A stretch of DNA of 44,249 bases from CAYOLL01 sp964404765 [NCBI: uncultured Gemmatimonadota bacterium] (GTDB lineage Bacteria > 4572-55): positions 1-44,249 of the forward strand of contig CAYOLL010000038.1 of NCBI GenBank assembly GCA_964404765.1, written 5' to 3'. Each line of letters starts with the position of its first letter. Position 1 is the stretch's first letter. Below are positions 1-6,581 of the stretch, piece after piece. Made by a program: the position numbers and the translations under genes. Under the pieces are notes generated by a model, which was not told the origin of the DNA, did not search any database, and saw only the letters and a list, made by a program, of their open reading frames with translations.

Positions 1-31
1 GAGATATAAAAACTTATTTTACAATGCACTT

Positions 32-171
32 AGTACACTGTAAATTAAGTTTTTTAATATCTCTTGTCTCACGCCAAGGCGCCAAGACGCAAAGAAAAAT
101 CGGCTTTTGCTTTTCTTAGCGTCTTTGCGCCTTGGCGTGAGGTTATATAGAAATTTATTTTACAGAGTACT
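32..171. repeat. MITE-like element with terminal inverted repeats
   Basis: The two ends are related in inverted orientation: bases 32-48 (agtacactgtaaattaa) and 155-171, whose reverse complement begins agtactctgtaaaataa. The interior holds the long hairpin at 68-141, and no ORF is carried. A third related arm (cttattttacaatgcact, around 13-30) lies just outside the left end and forms another imperfect palindrome with 31-63. The right end stops within the attC-like sequence at 173-234 and appears to truncate it. It resembles a small non-autonomous insertion; target-site duplication could not be established. Confidence 0.45.
68..141. repeat. Long hairpin with 8-nt internal periodicity
   Basis: Arms 68-98 and 111-141 are complementary over 31 nt with two mismatches. 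Each arm is a short series of related octamers of the type NNCGCAAG (gcgccaag, acgcaaag), ending in an A-run at the loop side. A second hairpin of the same design lies at 11799-11869. Such 'caaagacgcaaag' hairpins are familiar as dispersed intergenic repeats in many environmental bacterial genomes. Their function is not known to me. Confidence 0.6.
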
Positions 172-172
172 T

Positions 173-234
173 GCAAACGGCCGCCGCTGTTCGGGGCGGA
201 CGAAGGCCGCCCGTCGCCTACACTACTCGTTAGC
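173..234 (-). other. Truncated attC-like site (one half)
   Basis: This 62-bp block matches the outer half of the attC-like site at 1911-1971 with only a few differences. On the minus strand it starts with GCTAACG (228-234), a 7-nt spacer, then taggcgacggg. The partner half (cccgcgccta ... CGTTAGG) is missing because the sequence changes at 172, at the edge of the MITE-like element. It begins 4 nt beyond the stop codon of the nuclease gene at 238, which is the usual place for an attC after a cassette ORF. Confidence 0.5.
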
Positions 235-237
235 GCG

Positions 238-1056
238 TCACTCCTCCGATAGTTCTTTGATTTGAGCAATGGCAAGACCTGTATCTTCCGAAATTTCTTC
301 CAACGATTTACCTTTTCTTACCATCCTACGGGCAATTTCTTTAGCCTTTTCATCCATGCTTTTGCTCACTTTGTCGCGCAGTTCTTTATTTTCATCTTCC
401 AATTCCTTAGTTTTCTGCGTCTGCCCCTCTTGTTCTTTCATCCGCGCATTTTCTTCCGGCGTCACATGGCTGGTTTCGATCAAATCAAAAACATGCCGAA
501 TTTCCGGGCGATATTTCGTTTCGTCAACTTCCTCGTCAAAGGTATCCACAATCGCGTCCATCCATTCGCGCAAGTCCGGCGGGGTCTCCTCGTCTGCGTA
601 GCGGGGGCAGATGTAGATGACTTTGTGGAAAATTTCACTCAATGGCTCACCTTTTCGATTCTTCGGGTCAAAGTCAATAAATGCCATATCGGTTTTATGC
701 CAATCGCCGGATGTTAATACCACCAGCGTATAGACCGTGAGATCCGGGCGATAGGTTTTGGAACGCGCCGCTTGTTCGAGCAAGGCTATGCAATGATAAT
801 ACAGAAATCGGTCATAATGATCGGGATAGCGTTGCTGTTGAATATCCACAATCACCCGATTTTTGAGGTCTTCGGCGTATAGGTCAAAGCGAGGCTTGAC
901 CGGGCCGATAGGAATATCAAATGCCTTTTCCTGAGTGACCTTATCAATTTCAAGGCGAATACCCAAAAAGTCATTGGCAAAGGCGGTAAAGACCTCCGGC
1001 CGGCCAAATGCTTTTTTAAAAATCACATCATAGCGTAATGGGGCTACATGTTTCAT
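238..1056 (-). CDS. Rpn-family / PD-(D/E)XK transposase-like nuclease
   Basis: The 272-residue product resembles the Rpn (recombination-promoting nuclease) and 'PD-(D/E)XK nuclease family transposase' group (PDDEXK_2, PF12784). The N-terminal 'LRYDVIFKKAFG' matches the family start. The catalytic region is 'RFDLYAED...VIVDIQQQ': the usual D...ExQ appears here as D...DxQ, so the second acid is Asp rather than Glu. After about residue 190 there is a Lys/Glu-rich coiled coil, and the C-terminus 'GKSLEEISEDTGLAIAQI' is the helix-turn-helix-like tail typical of these proteins. The ATG at 1056 was chosen over one 14 codons upstream because GGAGG lies at 1066-1070. Known members act as DNA endonucleases that stimulate RecA-independent recombination, or are antiphage candidates; the role here is inferred. 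It sits as one unit in an attC-like array. Confidence 0.85.
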   Translation of the reverse strand: MKHVAPLRYDVIFKKAFGRPEVFTAFANDFLGIRLEIDKVTQEKAFDIPIGPVKPRFDLYAEDLKNRVIVDIQQQRYPDHYDRFLYYHCIALLEQAARSKTYRPDLTVYTLVVLTSGDWHKTDMAFIDFDPKNRKGEPLSEIFHKVIYICPRYADEETPPDLREWMDAIVDTFDEEVDETKYRPEIRHVFDLIETSHVTPEENARMKEQEGQTQKTKELEDENKELRDKVSKSMDEKAKEIARRMVRKGKSLEEISEDTGLAIAQIKELSEE

Positions 1057-1078
1057 AGTTTCACACCTCCACAAAAGA

Positions 1079-1115
1079 ATTAGACCTTGCAACTGCATAA
1101 GTTACAAGGTCTAAT
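1079..1115. promoter_or_regulatory. Stem-loop in the leader of the Rpn-like gene
   Basis: Bases 1079-1093 and 1101-1115 form a 15-bp stem with one mismatch and a 7-nt loop, ending about 22 nt upstream of the chosen start codon and just before its ribosome binding site. On the minus strand the stem is followed by tcttttg, so it could act as an attenuator or terminator. It might instead be the end of a small inserted unit. No function is demonstrated. Confidence 0.5.
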
Positions 1116-1152
1116 TTCGGTTTTTGGCCGGACAAAGTCAAGGGTTTTGTCA

Positions 1153-1360
1153 CGCCTGCACTGCTCATTAGCATTGCGCCTTGCTTGAATCGAAGAACGA
1201 CCTTGCCACCGTGCACAAACCTTTACCCGATTGAATTGCCGGACTTGCCAAATCCACGCCGCAATCCGCTGAATCGGAGAAGGTCCTTGACAAGAGCAGA
1301 GAACCCTGCCGGGCCGAGCAACGACGTTTGGAATATTGACAGACTTGGCGCGTGCTAACG
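1153..1360 (-). repeat. 208-bp non-coding repeat, copy A (cassette-like)
   Basis: It aligns end to end without gaps to 1952-2159, with scattered substitutions. On the minus strand it begins with CGTTAGC (1354-1360), the attC cleavage-end motif, and it carries the decayed other end GCTAATG (1166-1172), one base from GCTAACG. There is no convincing ORF. The repeat ends abruptly at 1153, so the downstream half of its attC-like site is missing. It is best read as a duplicated non-coding gene cassette. Confidence 0.6.
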
Positions 1361-1475
1361 AACCAGGCTAACCGGCACCGCCTGCGCCGAGGCTATAAGT
1401 GAAGCCGAGATAGCAAAATGATGAGAGAGATCGGAAGACAATGCAGGCGGGGTCCGAGTTGAGCTAAGGGTTAGG
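1354..1475 (-). other. attC-like site after the DUF6463 gene
   Basis: On the minus strand this runs from cctaacc (about 1469-1475) to CGTTAGC (1354-1360). The inner arms ccgcctgc (1378-1385) and gcaggcgg (1443-1450) are perfectly complementary. The spacers between ends and arms are 17 and 18 nt, close to symmetric but longer than usual. The stop codon of the DUF6463 gene (1471-1473) falls inside the outer motif, as often happens with integron cassettes. The site is degenerate, and an additional ggctaacc at 1367-1374 offers an alternative inner end. Confidence 0.4.
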
Positions 1476-1848
1476 TTTCCGTAGGGGAGATTCTGGTTTT
1501 GTTCTTTTTGGTGATAACGGCAATTGCCGGTGGAAAGATAAGCCAAAAACCTGATGCGGGCATGAGCACGATGCCAATAATCCCGATTGCCAACAAACTC
1601 CAGCCGATATTTTCGGGAAGCTGACCTGACGAATTCTTCTCAATCGCGTCAACAAGAAGACCATAAATGAATAACATTGCGCCAAAGAGAACAAACCAGA
1701 CTACGGCTCCTGTCATTGGATCATTGCCAACGGTGTTGAATACTCCGCGCTTGAGAATAGCAGCGAGCACATTTCCGAAGATGGCGAGGGCGAAAACCGT
1801 GTGTATTGCTGAAACAACGATTATCCAACGACCAACCCATCGTTTCAT
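1471..1848 (-). CDS. DUF6463-type small integral membrane protein
   Basis: The product has 125 residues and begins 'MKRWVGRWIIVVSAIHTVFALAIF', which matches the opening of DUF6463 proteins. About four hydrophobic segments are visible (residues about 7-30, 45-65, 80-97 and 99-115), so it is an inner-membrane protein with little soluble material. The function of the family is unknown to me. The ATG at 1848 is supported by GGAGG at 1855-1859. The reading frame stays open further upstream, but that part runs through the attC-like site and is not expected to be translated. The start lies 28 nt after the CGTTAGG end of the preceding attC-like site and the stop lies inside the next one, the classic one-ORF cassette arrangement. 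Confidence 0.75.
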   Translation of the reverse strand: MKRWVGRWIIVVSAIHTVFALAIFGNVLAAILKRGVFNTVGNDPMTGAVVWFVLFGAMLFIYGLLVDAIEKNSSGQLPENIGWSLLAIGIIGIVLMPASGFWLIFPPAIAVITKKNKTRISPTET

Positions 1849-1875
1849 GTGGAACCTCCAGTGTGCAGAATGAAA

Positions 1876-1971
1876 CCTAACGCCACGGTTAGGCGCGGGA
1901 CGCCAAACCTGCAAACGGCCGTACTGTTCGGGGCGGACAAAAGCCGCCCGTCGCCTACACTGCTCGTTAGC
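1876..1971 (-). other. attC-like recombination site (best example)
   Basis: Read on the minus strand, the 96-bp site has outer ends GCTAACG (1965-1971) and CGTTAGG (1876-1882), which pair except at one position. Inner arms taggcgacggg (1947-1957) and cccgcgccta (1890-1899) pair with a single extrahelical base. The unpaired spacers between outer and inner boxes are exactly 7 nt on both sides (1958-1964 and 1883-1889). This order (R'', spacer, L'' ... L', spacer, R') is the architecture recognised by integron integrases in folded attC DNA. Identification is by structure only. Confidence 0.6.
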
Positions 1972-2159
1972 ATCGCGCCCTGCTTGAATTGAAGAACAAT
2001 CTTGACACCGTGCACAAACCGTTACCCGATTGAATTGCCGGACTCGCCAAATCCACGCCGCCATCCGCTGAATCGGACAAGGTCATTGACAAGAGCAGAG
2101 TACCTTGCCGGGCCGAGCAACGACGTTTGGAATGATGATAGACTCGATGCGTGCTAACG
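1952..2159 (-). repeat. 208-bp non-coding repeat, copy B (cassette-like)
   Basis: This is the partner of the repeat at 1153-1360, of identical length and without gaps. On the minus strand it starts at CGTTAGC (2153-2159) and continues into the intact attC-like site at 1876-1971. No credible ORF, ribosome binding site or RNA gene was seen in it. Confidence 0.65.
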
Positions 2160-2262
2160 CCCGCTTCACCGAACCTGGGAAGGCGGGCACAACCGAACCT
2201 TGAAATAAAACCAACCAATTTTCCCGCCCGCCTTTCCAAGTCCGGTGAAGCGACTGTTTGGC
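2153..2262. other. Large palindrome, attC-like, at the array edge
   Basis: Arms 2162-2188 and 2226-2252 are complementary over 27 nt with three mismatches, around a 37-nt AT-rich loop. The outer motifs are gctaacg (2153-2159) and gtttggc (2256-2262). The spacers are only 2-3 nt and no extrahelical base is obvious, so it is less typical than the site at 1876-1971. It marks the boundary between the cassette-like array and the restriction-modification island. Confidence 0.45.
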
Positions 2263-2309
2263 ATTTTTCATTTTTACCAGCAAATTTCTGACAGCGTGTC
2301 ATAATTAAC

Positions 2310-2338
2310 TTGACAATATGCCTTTAATATTTTATAGT
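2310..2338 (+). promoter_or_regulatory. Sigma70-like promoter of the methyltransferase operon
   Basis: TTGACA at 2310-2315 and TATAGT at 2333-2338 are separated by exactly 17 nt. Transcription would start near 2345, giving a leader of about 32 nt before the ATG at 2377. Confidence 0.75.
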
Positions 2339-2376
2339 TGTCTAAAATCTTAACAAGTTATATTAAGAGGAATTTT

Positions 2377-4125
2377 ATGCCGATAATGCAAGAAAAATCT
2401 TTAGTTACTTTAGATAAATTTATCATCCCTCCTCAAGAAATAAATAGGGAAGAAACTTTATTTTATAATCAGTTAGAAGAAATTCGTCAATGGTTCTTGA
2501 ATGAATTATTGGAGACATATTGTTACCCTAAAGAATGGCTTGGAAACCGAATAAGGTTGTCTACAAAAAGTGATGGATTTTTTGGAATAGTTCTAAGTTT
2601 AGCGGAGGGAACTCCATTTTCAATAGTTTTGCTCTACCAAAATCAAAAGCCAAAAGAAGTCGAAACCCTTTTGAGAAAAATCATGGCGGAAAATGACTTT
2701 ATCGGTGACGGCGTTGCTTCTGATGGAACTCAAAAAGGAACGATATTTTTGAAAAAGAACTATATAGATAATAGTTGCACGTACGTAACAGATTTTGAAG
2801 TATATAAAAAGCAAGGAGTTTATGAATCCCGCTCTCTAATTGTTGGAACCCCTACTCATTCGACAAAACAACGTGAATTAACACCATTAACAGATAATAT
2901 AGAAAATTTATTCTTTGAAATCCATAGTCATCTTCGTGATATAGACGGGTTACATCCAGGAGATGCTTTAGACGAATTGTGTAAATTACTTTATGTAAAA
3001 CTATATGATGAAGAATCTACTAAGCCGCAGGAAAAATTACGTTTACAAAAATGGGAATACGGAACATTTGAAGAACTCGCAACAGAAACCCGTCTATTGT
3101 ATAAACAAGCAAATGAATATGATCTACGAGTTTTTCGTTTAAAGATCCCTCAATACGAGAGATCTAGGGGGGTGTTTTCTGAAAAAATCAAACTGTCAAG
3201 TGCTGCGATTTCTAGAGCTATAGAAACATTACAGAATTATAGTCTTAGTGATTCCAATGCAGATATAAAAGGGCGGGCATTTCAAAAAATACTTGGGCCA
3301 ACGATTCGGTCAGGTATGGGACAATACTTTACACCTGATAGAATTGTTAATTTTATGGTAGAGGTGGCACAACCATGTTTGGAAGATTTAATTTTAGATC
3401 CTTTTTGTGGTTCCGCTCATTTTCTATCTTCATGTCTTCGCTATGTGAGACAGCATATTGCTCAAAAAGACGATAAACGTTTTCATGAATTTGCTTTTGG
3501 AAAGCTTCATGGAATTGAGAAGAGTGAACGGATGGTACGTATTGCCATGACTGATATGAGATTGCATGGTGATGGACATAGCAATATCAGATGTACCGAT
3601 TCCCTTTTAGAATTTGCAAACTATCCAGATTTGCAACAAGAATCTTTCGATCTTATCCTGACCAATCCTCCTTTTGGTTCTCTATTAGGGCGGGATAGTT
3701 TTTCACAATTAGGAAAATTTGATTTGACAAGGGATAAACAAACTGTACCTCTTGAAGTACTTGGACTTGAACGATGTATTCAATTTTTAAGGCCTGGGGG
3801 AAGGATGGGGATTGTGTTACCTGATGGAATACTGACCAACAAAAAGACTCAGTATGTTAGAGACTGGCTACAAATTAAAGCCAAAATATGCGCGATTATA
3901 AGCTTACCAGTTGAGACGTTTACCCCGTTTGGAGCAAATATAAAGACAAGTATAATTTTTTTAAGAAAATGGAAAAGTGGGGAAGTACAAACTAAAGATT
4001 ATCCGGTTTCTTTAGTAAGAATTGATTCAGTAGGTTATGATACTTCAGGGAGAGAAAAAGCATCAATAGAATTAGAAGAAGCGGTGGAACAGTTGAAAAA
4101 TTATTTTAACACTGAGGGATGGTAA
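2377..4125 (+). CDS. N-6 adenine DNA methyltransferase (HsdM-like)
   Basis: The product has 582 residues. The C-terminal two thirds is a gamma-class N6-adenine methyltransferase of the HsdM type (PF02384). The AdoMet motif 'LDPFCGSAHFL' is near residue 341 (a variant of DPxxGSG), the catalytic NPPF is near residue 429, and the downstream 'GGRMGIVLPDGIL' is typical. Residues about 20-165 resemble the HsdR N-terminal nuclease-like domain sometimes fused to such enzymes ('YPKEWLGNRI' onward), but the usual E-x-K triad position reads 'VLLYQNQKP', so this part looks catalytically dead. The ATG at 2377 follows AGAGG (2366-2370); a TTG 13 codons earlier overlaps the promoter. The stop is one base before the specificity gene, implying co-translation. 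Codon use is far more AT-rich than in the surrounding genes, suggesting transfer. It would protect the host target sequence. Confidence 0.88.
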   Translation: MPIMQEKSLVTLDKFIIPPQEINREETLFYNQLEEIRQWFLNELLETYCYPKEWLGNRIRLSTKSDGFFGIVLSLAEGTPFSIVLLYQNQKPKEVETLLRKIMAENDFIGDGVASDGTQKGTIFLKKNYIDNSCTYVTDFEVYKKQGVYESRSLIVGTPTHSTKQRELTPLTDNIENLFFEIHSHLRDIDGLHPGDALDELCKLLYVKLYDEESTKPQEKLRLQKWEYGTFEELATETRLLYKQANEYDLRVFRLKIPQYERSRGVFSEKIKLSSAAISRAIETLQNYSLSDSNADIKGRAFQKILGPTIRSGMGQYFTPDRIVNFMVEVAQPCLEDLILDPFCGSAHFLSSCLRYVRQHIAQKDDKRFHEFAFGKLHGIEKSERMVRIAMTDMRLHGDGHSNIRCTDSLLEFANYPDLQQESFDLILTNPPFGSLLGRDSFSQLGKFDLTRDKQTVPLEVLGLERCIQFLRPGGRMGIVLPDGILTNKKTQYVRDWLQIKAKICAIISLPVETFTPFGANIKTSIIFLRKWKSGEVQTKDYPVSLVRIDSVGYDTSGREKASIELEEAVEQLKNYFNTEGW

Positions 4126-4126
4126 T

Positions 4127-4819
4127 ATGTGGTTTGATAAAGTTATATTTTCAAGATTGATCAACGATGGCCGGTGGAAAGTAGAATTTTTTGTTGGTAA
4201 GGATATTAGTATTTTATCTGCTTATGAGATTGTTAACCTCGCTGAGATTGTGGAAGAAAGGCAGGAGTCGGTTGATCCACAAACCTGTCCAAATGATGTA
4301 TTCAATTATATCGGTTTAGAAAATATTGAATCATTAACAGGAGATTTGATCAATTTTGCTCCTTGTTATGGTAGAGATATTCGATCTCGTTCTAAAGTTT
4401 TTCAACAAGAAGATGTTCTTTATGGAAGATTACGACCGTACCTTAATAAGGTATATTATGCTACTGGAGAGATTGCAAAAGGAATTTGCTCTACCGAATT
4501 TTATGTATTGCGAGCGGACAAAACAAAAATATTACCCCAATTTTTAAGAACTATTTTAGTCTCTGAATTTGTTTTACAACGCACTGCCCGTTTCCAAAGT
4601 GGAGCAGCTTTGCCAAGAATATCAAAAAAAGACCTTTTTTCTCTTTCTATTCCCCTACCTCCAATAGAAGACCAACAACGGTATAATAGTTATATAGAAC
4701 AAATGAACACAAGAAGGTTACAACTAAAAAAAGAACTTAATGAACTCCCACAGATAATGATGGCATATGTTATAAACAGCCTTAAAGAAGGCTCTCTTTC
4801 AGGCTCATATGCTTCTTAG
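4127..4819 (+). CDS. Half-length type I restriction specificity (S) subunit
   Basis: The 230-residue protein contains a single target recognition domain (PF01420). 'NYIGLENIE' near residue 63 and 'DVLYGRLRPYLNKVYYA' near residue 103 are typical of S-subunit TRDs. 'FQSGAALPRISKKDLFSLSIPLPPIEDQQRY' near residue 165 leads into a long helix ('INSLKEG' at the end) corresponding to the conserved spacer coiled coil. Full S subunits have two TRDs and about 400 residues, so this one would act as a dimer or recognise a palindromic site. It starts one base after the methyltransferase stop and is certainly in the same operon. Its last 15 bases overlap the convergent nuclease gene. Confidence 0.85.
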   Translation: MWFDKVIFSRLINDGRWKVEFFVGKDISILSAYEIVNLAEIVEERQESVDPQTCPNDVFNYIGLENIESLTGDLINFAPCYGRDIRSRSKVFQQEDVLYGRLRPYLNKVYYATGEIAKGICSTEFYVLRADKTKILPQFLRTILVSEFVLQRTARFQSGAALPRISKKDLFSLSIPLPPIEDQQRYNSYIEQMNTRRLQLKKELNELPQIMMAYVINSLKEGSLSGSYAS

Positions 4820-5752
4820 GTCATTTTGGTAATATGGATGTTTCTCTCGGATTTGCTGAACAAGATTTTCTTTTTTTAGTTTTTTATATTCTATCCCTAT
4901 TCGGCTTGCTAAAGATTGCCATTCAGATATTGTATATTGATTTGTTTCTTCTTCAGGAAAATTTTTATAAATTACAGAAATATATTGATGCGCAGTTTCA
5001 TCTTGTTTACGAATTTCTCTAAAGATGCGACGAGATTGCTCTGAGCTTGTCTTTAACATTCGTAACATTCCACCAAAATTTGCGGCATATGAAACATTTT
5101 TAGATACGCGTGAAGCCTCTGGCCCTGTGATTCTTTCTCTTTTCTTTTGCTCATTTAACGGTTCACCAACATGAGGACATGGAGATGCTAAACATTGATC
5201 AGGGCAGTTTCCCGGCTCAATAAAAAAGCCTCCTCGTGCAAGGTGTAAAGCATCTCTTAAGTTAGCTACTGGACGGGCGAATCCAAGAAAATGATCGAGG
5301 ACTTGAGGACATACTTTAAGCGAACCATCATTAAGAGGTATCCAATCCCACACTATAACAAGCAATAAATCATGTTCTCCAATTTGAGAAACCAATTGAT
5401 CAAAATGTGCTTTTGATTCATCAGCAGATTTGACCATTGACTTCGCTTCTATTCGTAACAATTCCCCGTGCTTGCTCTCAGGATTCCATTCTTGATCTCG
5501 AAGAATACAGGCAAAATCGTTGTAGGCATGTTCATACATCCAAGCTATTTCACATTGACTATTTGGTTCACCTGCTTGGTTTAGTTCACAATTTGCATAA
5601 TAACCCCATAAAGCTTCCATGAGGCTTCCCATTCCGCTTCCAATCCTGCCTCCCCGAGTTTTTAAGATGTTACGAGCAAAATCGTTCATTTTTTGACATG
5701 CTCTCGCAGAAACAGCGATTAATATTTCTTTAGCTTGATCTGGTGTTATCAT
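4805..5752 (-). CDS. Probable PD-(D/E)XK restriction endonuclease
   Basis: The 315-residue product is not one I can name with certainty. A plausible PD-(D/E)XK core is present: 'NDFACILRD' near residues 78-86 supplies the first acid, and 'LLRIEAKSMVK' near residues 98-108 supplies E-x-K, followed by 'HDLLLVIVWDW', a typical core strand. A Cys-rich patch 'CPDQCLASPCPH' near residues 177-188 could bind a metal. The C-terminal 'YTISEWQSLASRIGIEYKKLKKENLVQQI' looks like a helical DNA-binding (SAP/HTH-like) tail. The gene is convergent with the M-S operon, with a 15-bp overlap of the 3' ends, and shares its AT-rich composition, so the two were probably acquired together. No strong ribosome binding site precedes the ATG at 5752. 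No HsdR helicase is present in the window. Confidence 0.65.
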   Translation of the reverse strand: MITPDQAKEILIAVSARACQKMNDFARNILKTRGGRIGSGMGSLMEALWGYYANCELNQAGEPNSQCEIAWMYEHAYNDFACILRDQEWNPESKHGELLRIEAKSMVKSADESKAHFDQLVSQIGEHDLLLVIVWDWIPLNDGSLKVCPQVLDHFLGFARPVANLRDALHLARGGFFIEPGNCPDQCLASPCPHVGEPLNEQKKRERITGPEASRVSKNVSYAANFGGMLRMLKTSSEQSRRIFREIRKQDETAHQYISVIYKNFPEEETNQYTISEWQSLASRIGIEYKKLKKENLVQQIREKHPYYQNDLRSI

Positions 5753-5883
5753 AAATATTATTATCGATTTTTTAAAAAAAGATTAATGAAAATTATCAAG
5801 TATGTTTGTAGCAAATTTTGAAAAGTCAAGAAAAATTTTGTGAGGTTATTTTTTTGTTGGATATTAAGTAGCCGAACGATTCA

Positions 5884-6267
5884 ATATACCCTAAATCAGT
5901 GACAAGTTTTTTGTAACTTGTGAATAAATAAGCAGTTGTTGAGATTATGATTTCGCCCGTTTGGTGAAGATCAAACTCTCATAACCTGTTTATCTCAATA
6001 AACTAACATTTCTCACTTCGTTTATCGAGTACGGATTATAGATATTTCAAGGGTTTTCGCGTATTTTCTCATCCCACAATGACTTCCACTAATAAAGTTT
6101 GCGAAGTGAAAACCCGGTGATAGTTGCATTTGAGTTTAACCCCCTTGAGAGTTTAATTTTTCCTAAAATCATCTGAAGGCCGCATAAACATTGAATCTGC
6201 GGCTAAATTTCGAAGTGAGAAATGTGAGAATAAAGTTATGAAAAACCCGTCACTGATTTAGATATAC
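5884..6267. repeat. Candidate MITE with nested inverted repeats
   Basis: The outer ends share ctaaatcagtgac (5891-5903) with its inverse at 6249-6261; flanking bases also match imperfectly (tata near the edge, gttttt inside). A second perfect 14-bp inverted pair, catttctcacttcg (6007-6020) and its complement (6211-6224), is nested inside. There is no ORF. The size of about 380 bp and the nested symmetry fit a miniature inverted-repeat element or a structured RNA. No target duplication was recognised. Confidence 0.35.
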
Positions 6268-6306
6268 GGCAACAGGCCGTATATCATTTTTAACGAAATT
6301 TCTTGC

Positions 6307-6330
6307 TATACGGCATGGCCATGCCGTATA
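6307..6330. repeat. Perfect 24-bp palindrome beside a related hairpin
   Basis: Bases 6307-6330 read identically on both strands, with half-site tatacggcatgg. Just upstream, 6261-6270 and 6276-6285 form a hairpin whose arm gatatacggc shares the core atacggc. The two palindromes may be related operator-like or repeat sequences; nothing links them to a gene. Confidence 0.5.
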
Positions 6331-6528
6331 TGATTCCCATCAAAAACAGCGCTCTTTTGTCAAATAAAGCAGTTCGTCAATTTACGCTGGAACTAAAACC
6401 GGCAAAATCAGGACGTCTTATATCTGTCAGGACTCGACATAAATTACCGCCCGACTTCCATGAAAACAAGCATAGCCATTTCCAAAAGCCGTGTCAATAA
6501 AAATCACAGCCTGACGAAAATTTTTTTG

Positions 6529-6560
6529 AAAGGGTCTGCCCACCGCGGACAGACCCTTTT
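6529..6560. terminator. Terminator downstream of the 1648-aa surface protein gene
   Basis: aaagggtctg (6529-6538) pairs perfectly with 6550-6559 around an 11-nt loop. It lies 22 nt past the stop codon of the gene ending at 6582. A T-run follows on the plus strand; on the minus strand the stem runs into TTTC, so it may be a bidirectional or weak terminator. Confidence 0.6.
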
Positions 6561-6581
6561 CCTTCAGCAATCCAACGGCCT

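Larger units (their letters stand above)
5753..6528. other. AT-rich intergenic region, no credible gene
   Basis: About 780 bases lie between the R-M nuclease start and the terminator of the surface-protein gene. A 65-codon frame at 6303-6500 lacks a ribosome binding site and family resemblance. What the stretch does hold is a set of inverted repeats: 5891-5903 with 6249-6261, 6007-6020 with 6211-6224, and hairpins at 6261-6285 and 6307-6330. Confidence 0.6.

Noticed and set aside
262-717. Plus-strand ORFs opposite the Rpn-like nuclease
   Set aside because: Antisense shadows of a well-supported gene; the translation has no domain-like character.
1967-2302. 111-codon minus-strand ORF across repeat copy B
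   Set aside because: Runs through the attC-like palindrome, and the equivalent frame is not preserved as a protein in copy A.
6303-6500. 65-codon plus-strand ORF in the intergenic region
   Set aside because: No ribosome binding site, overlaps a palindrome at its start, and no family resemblance.
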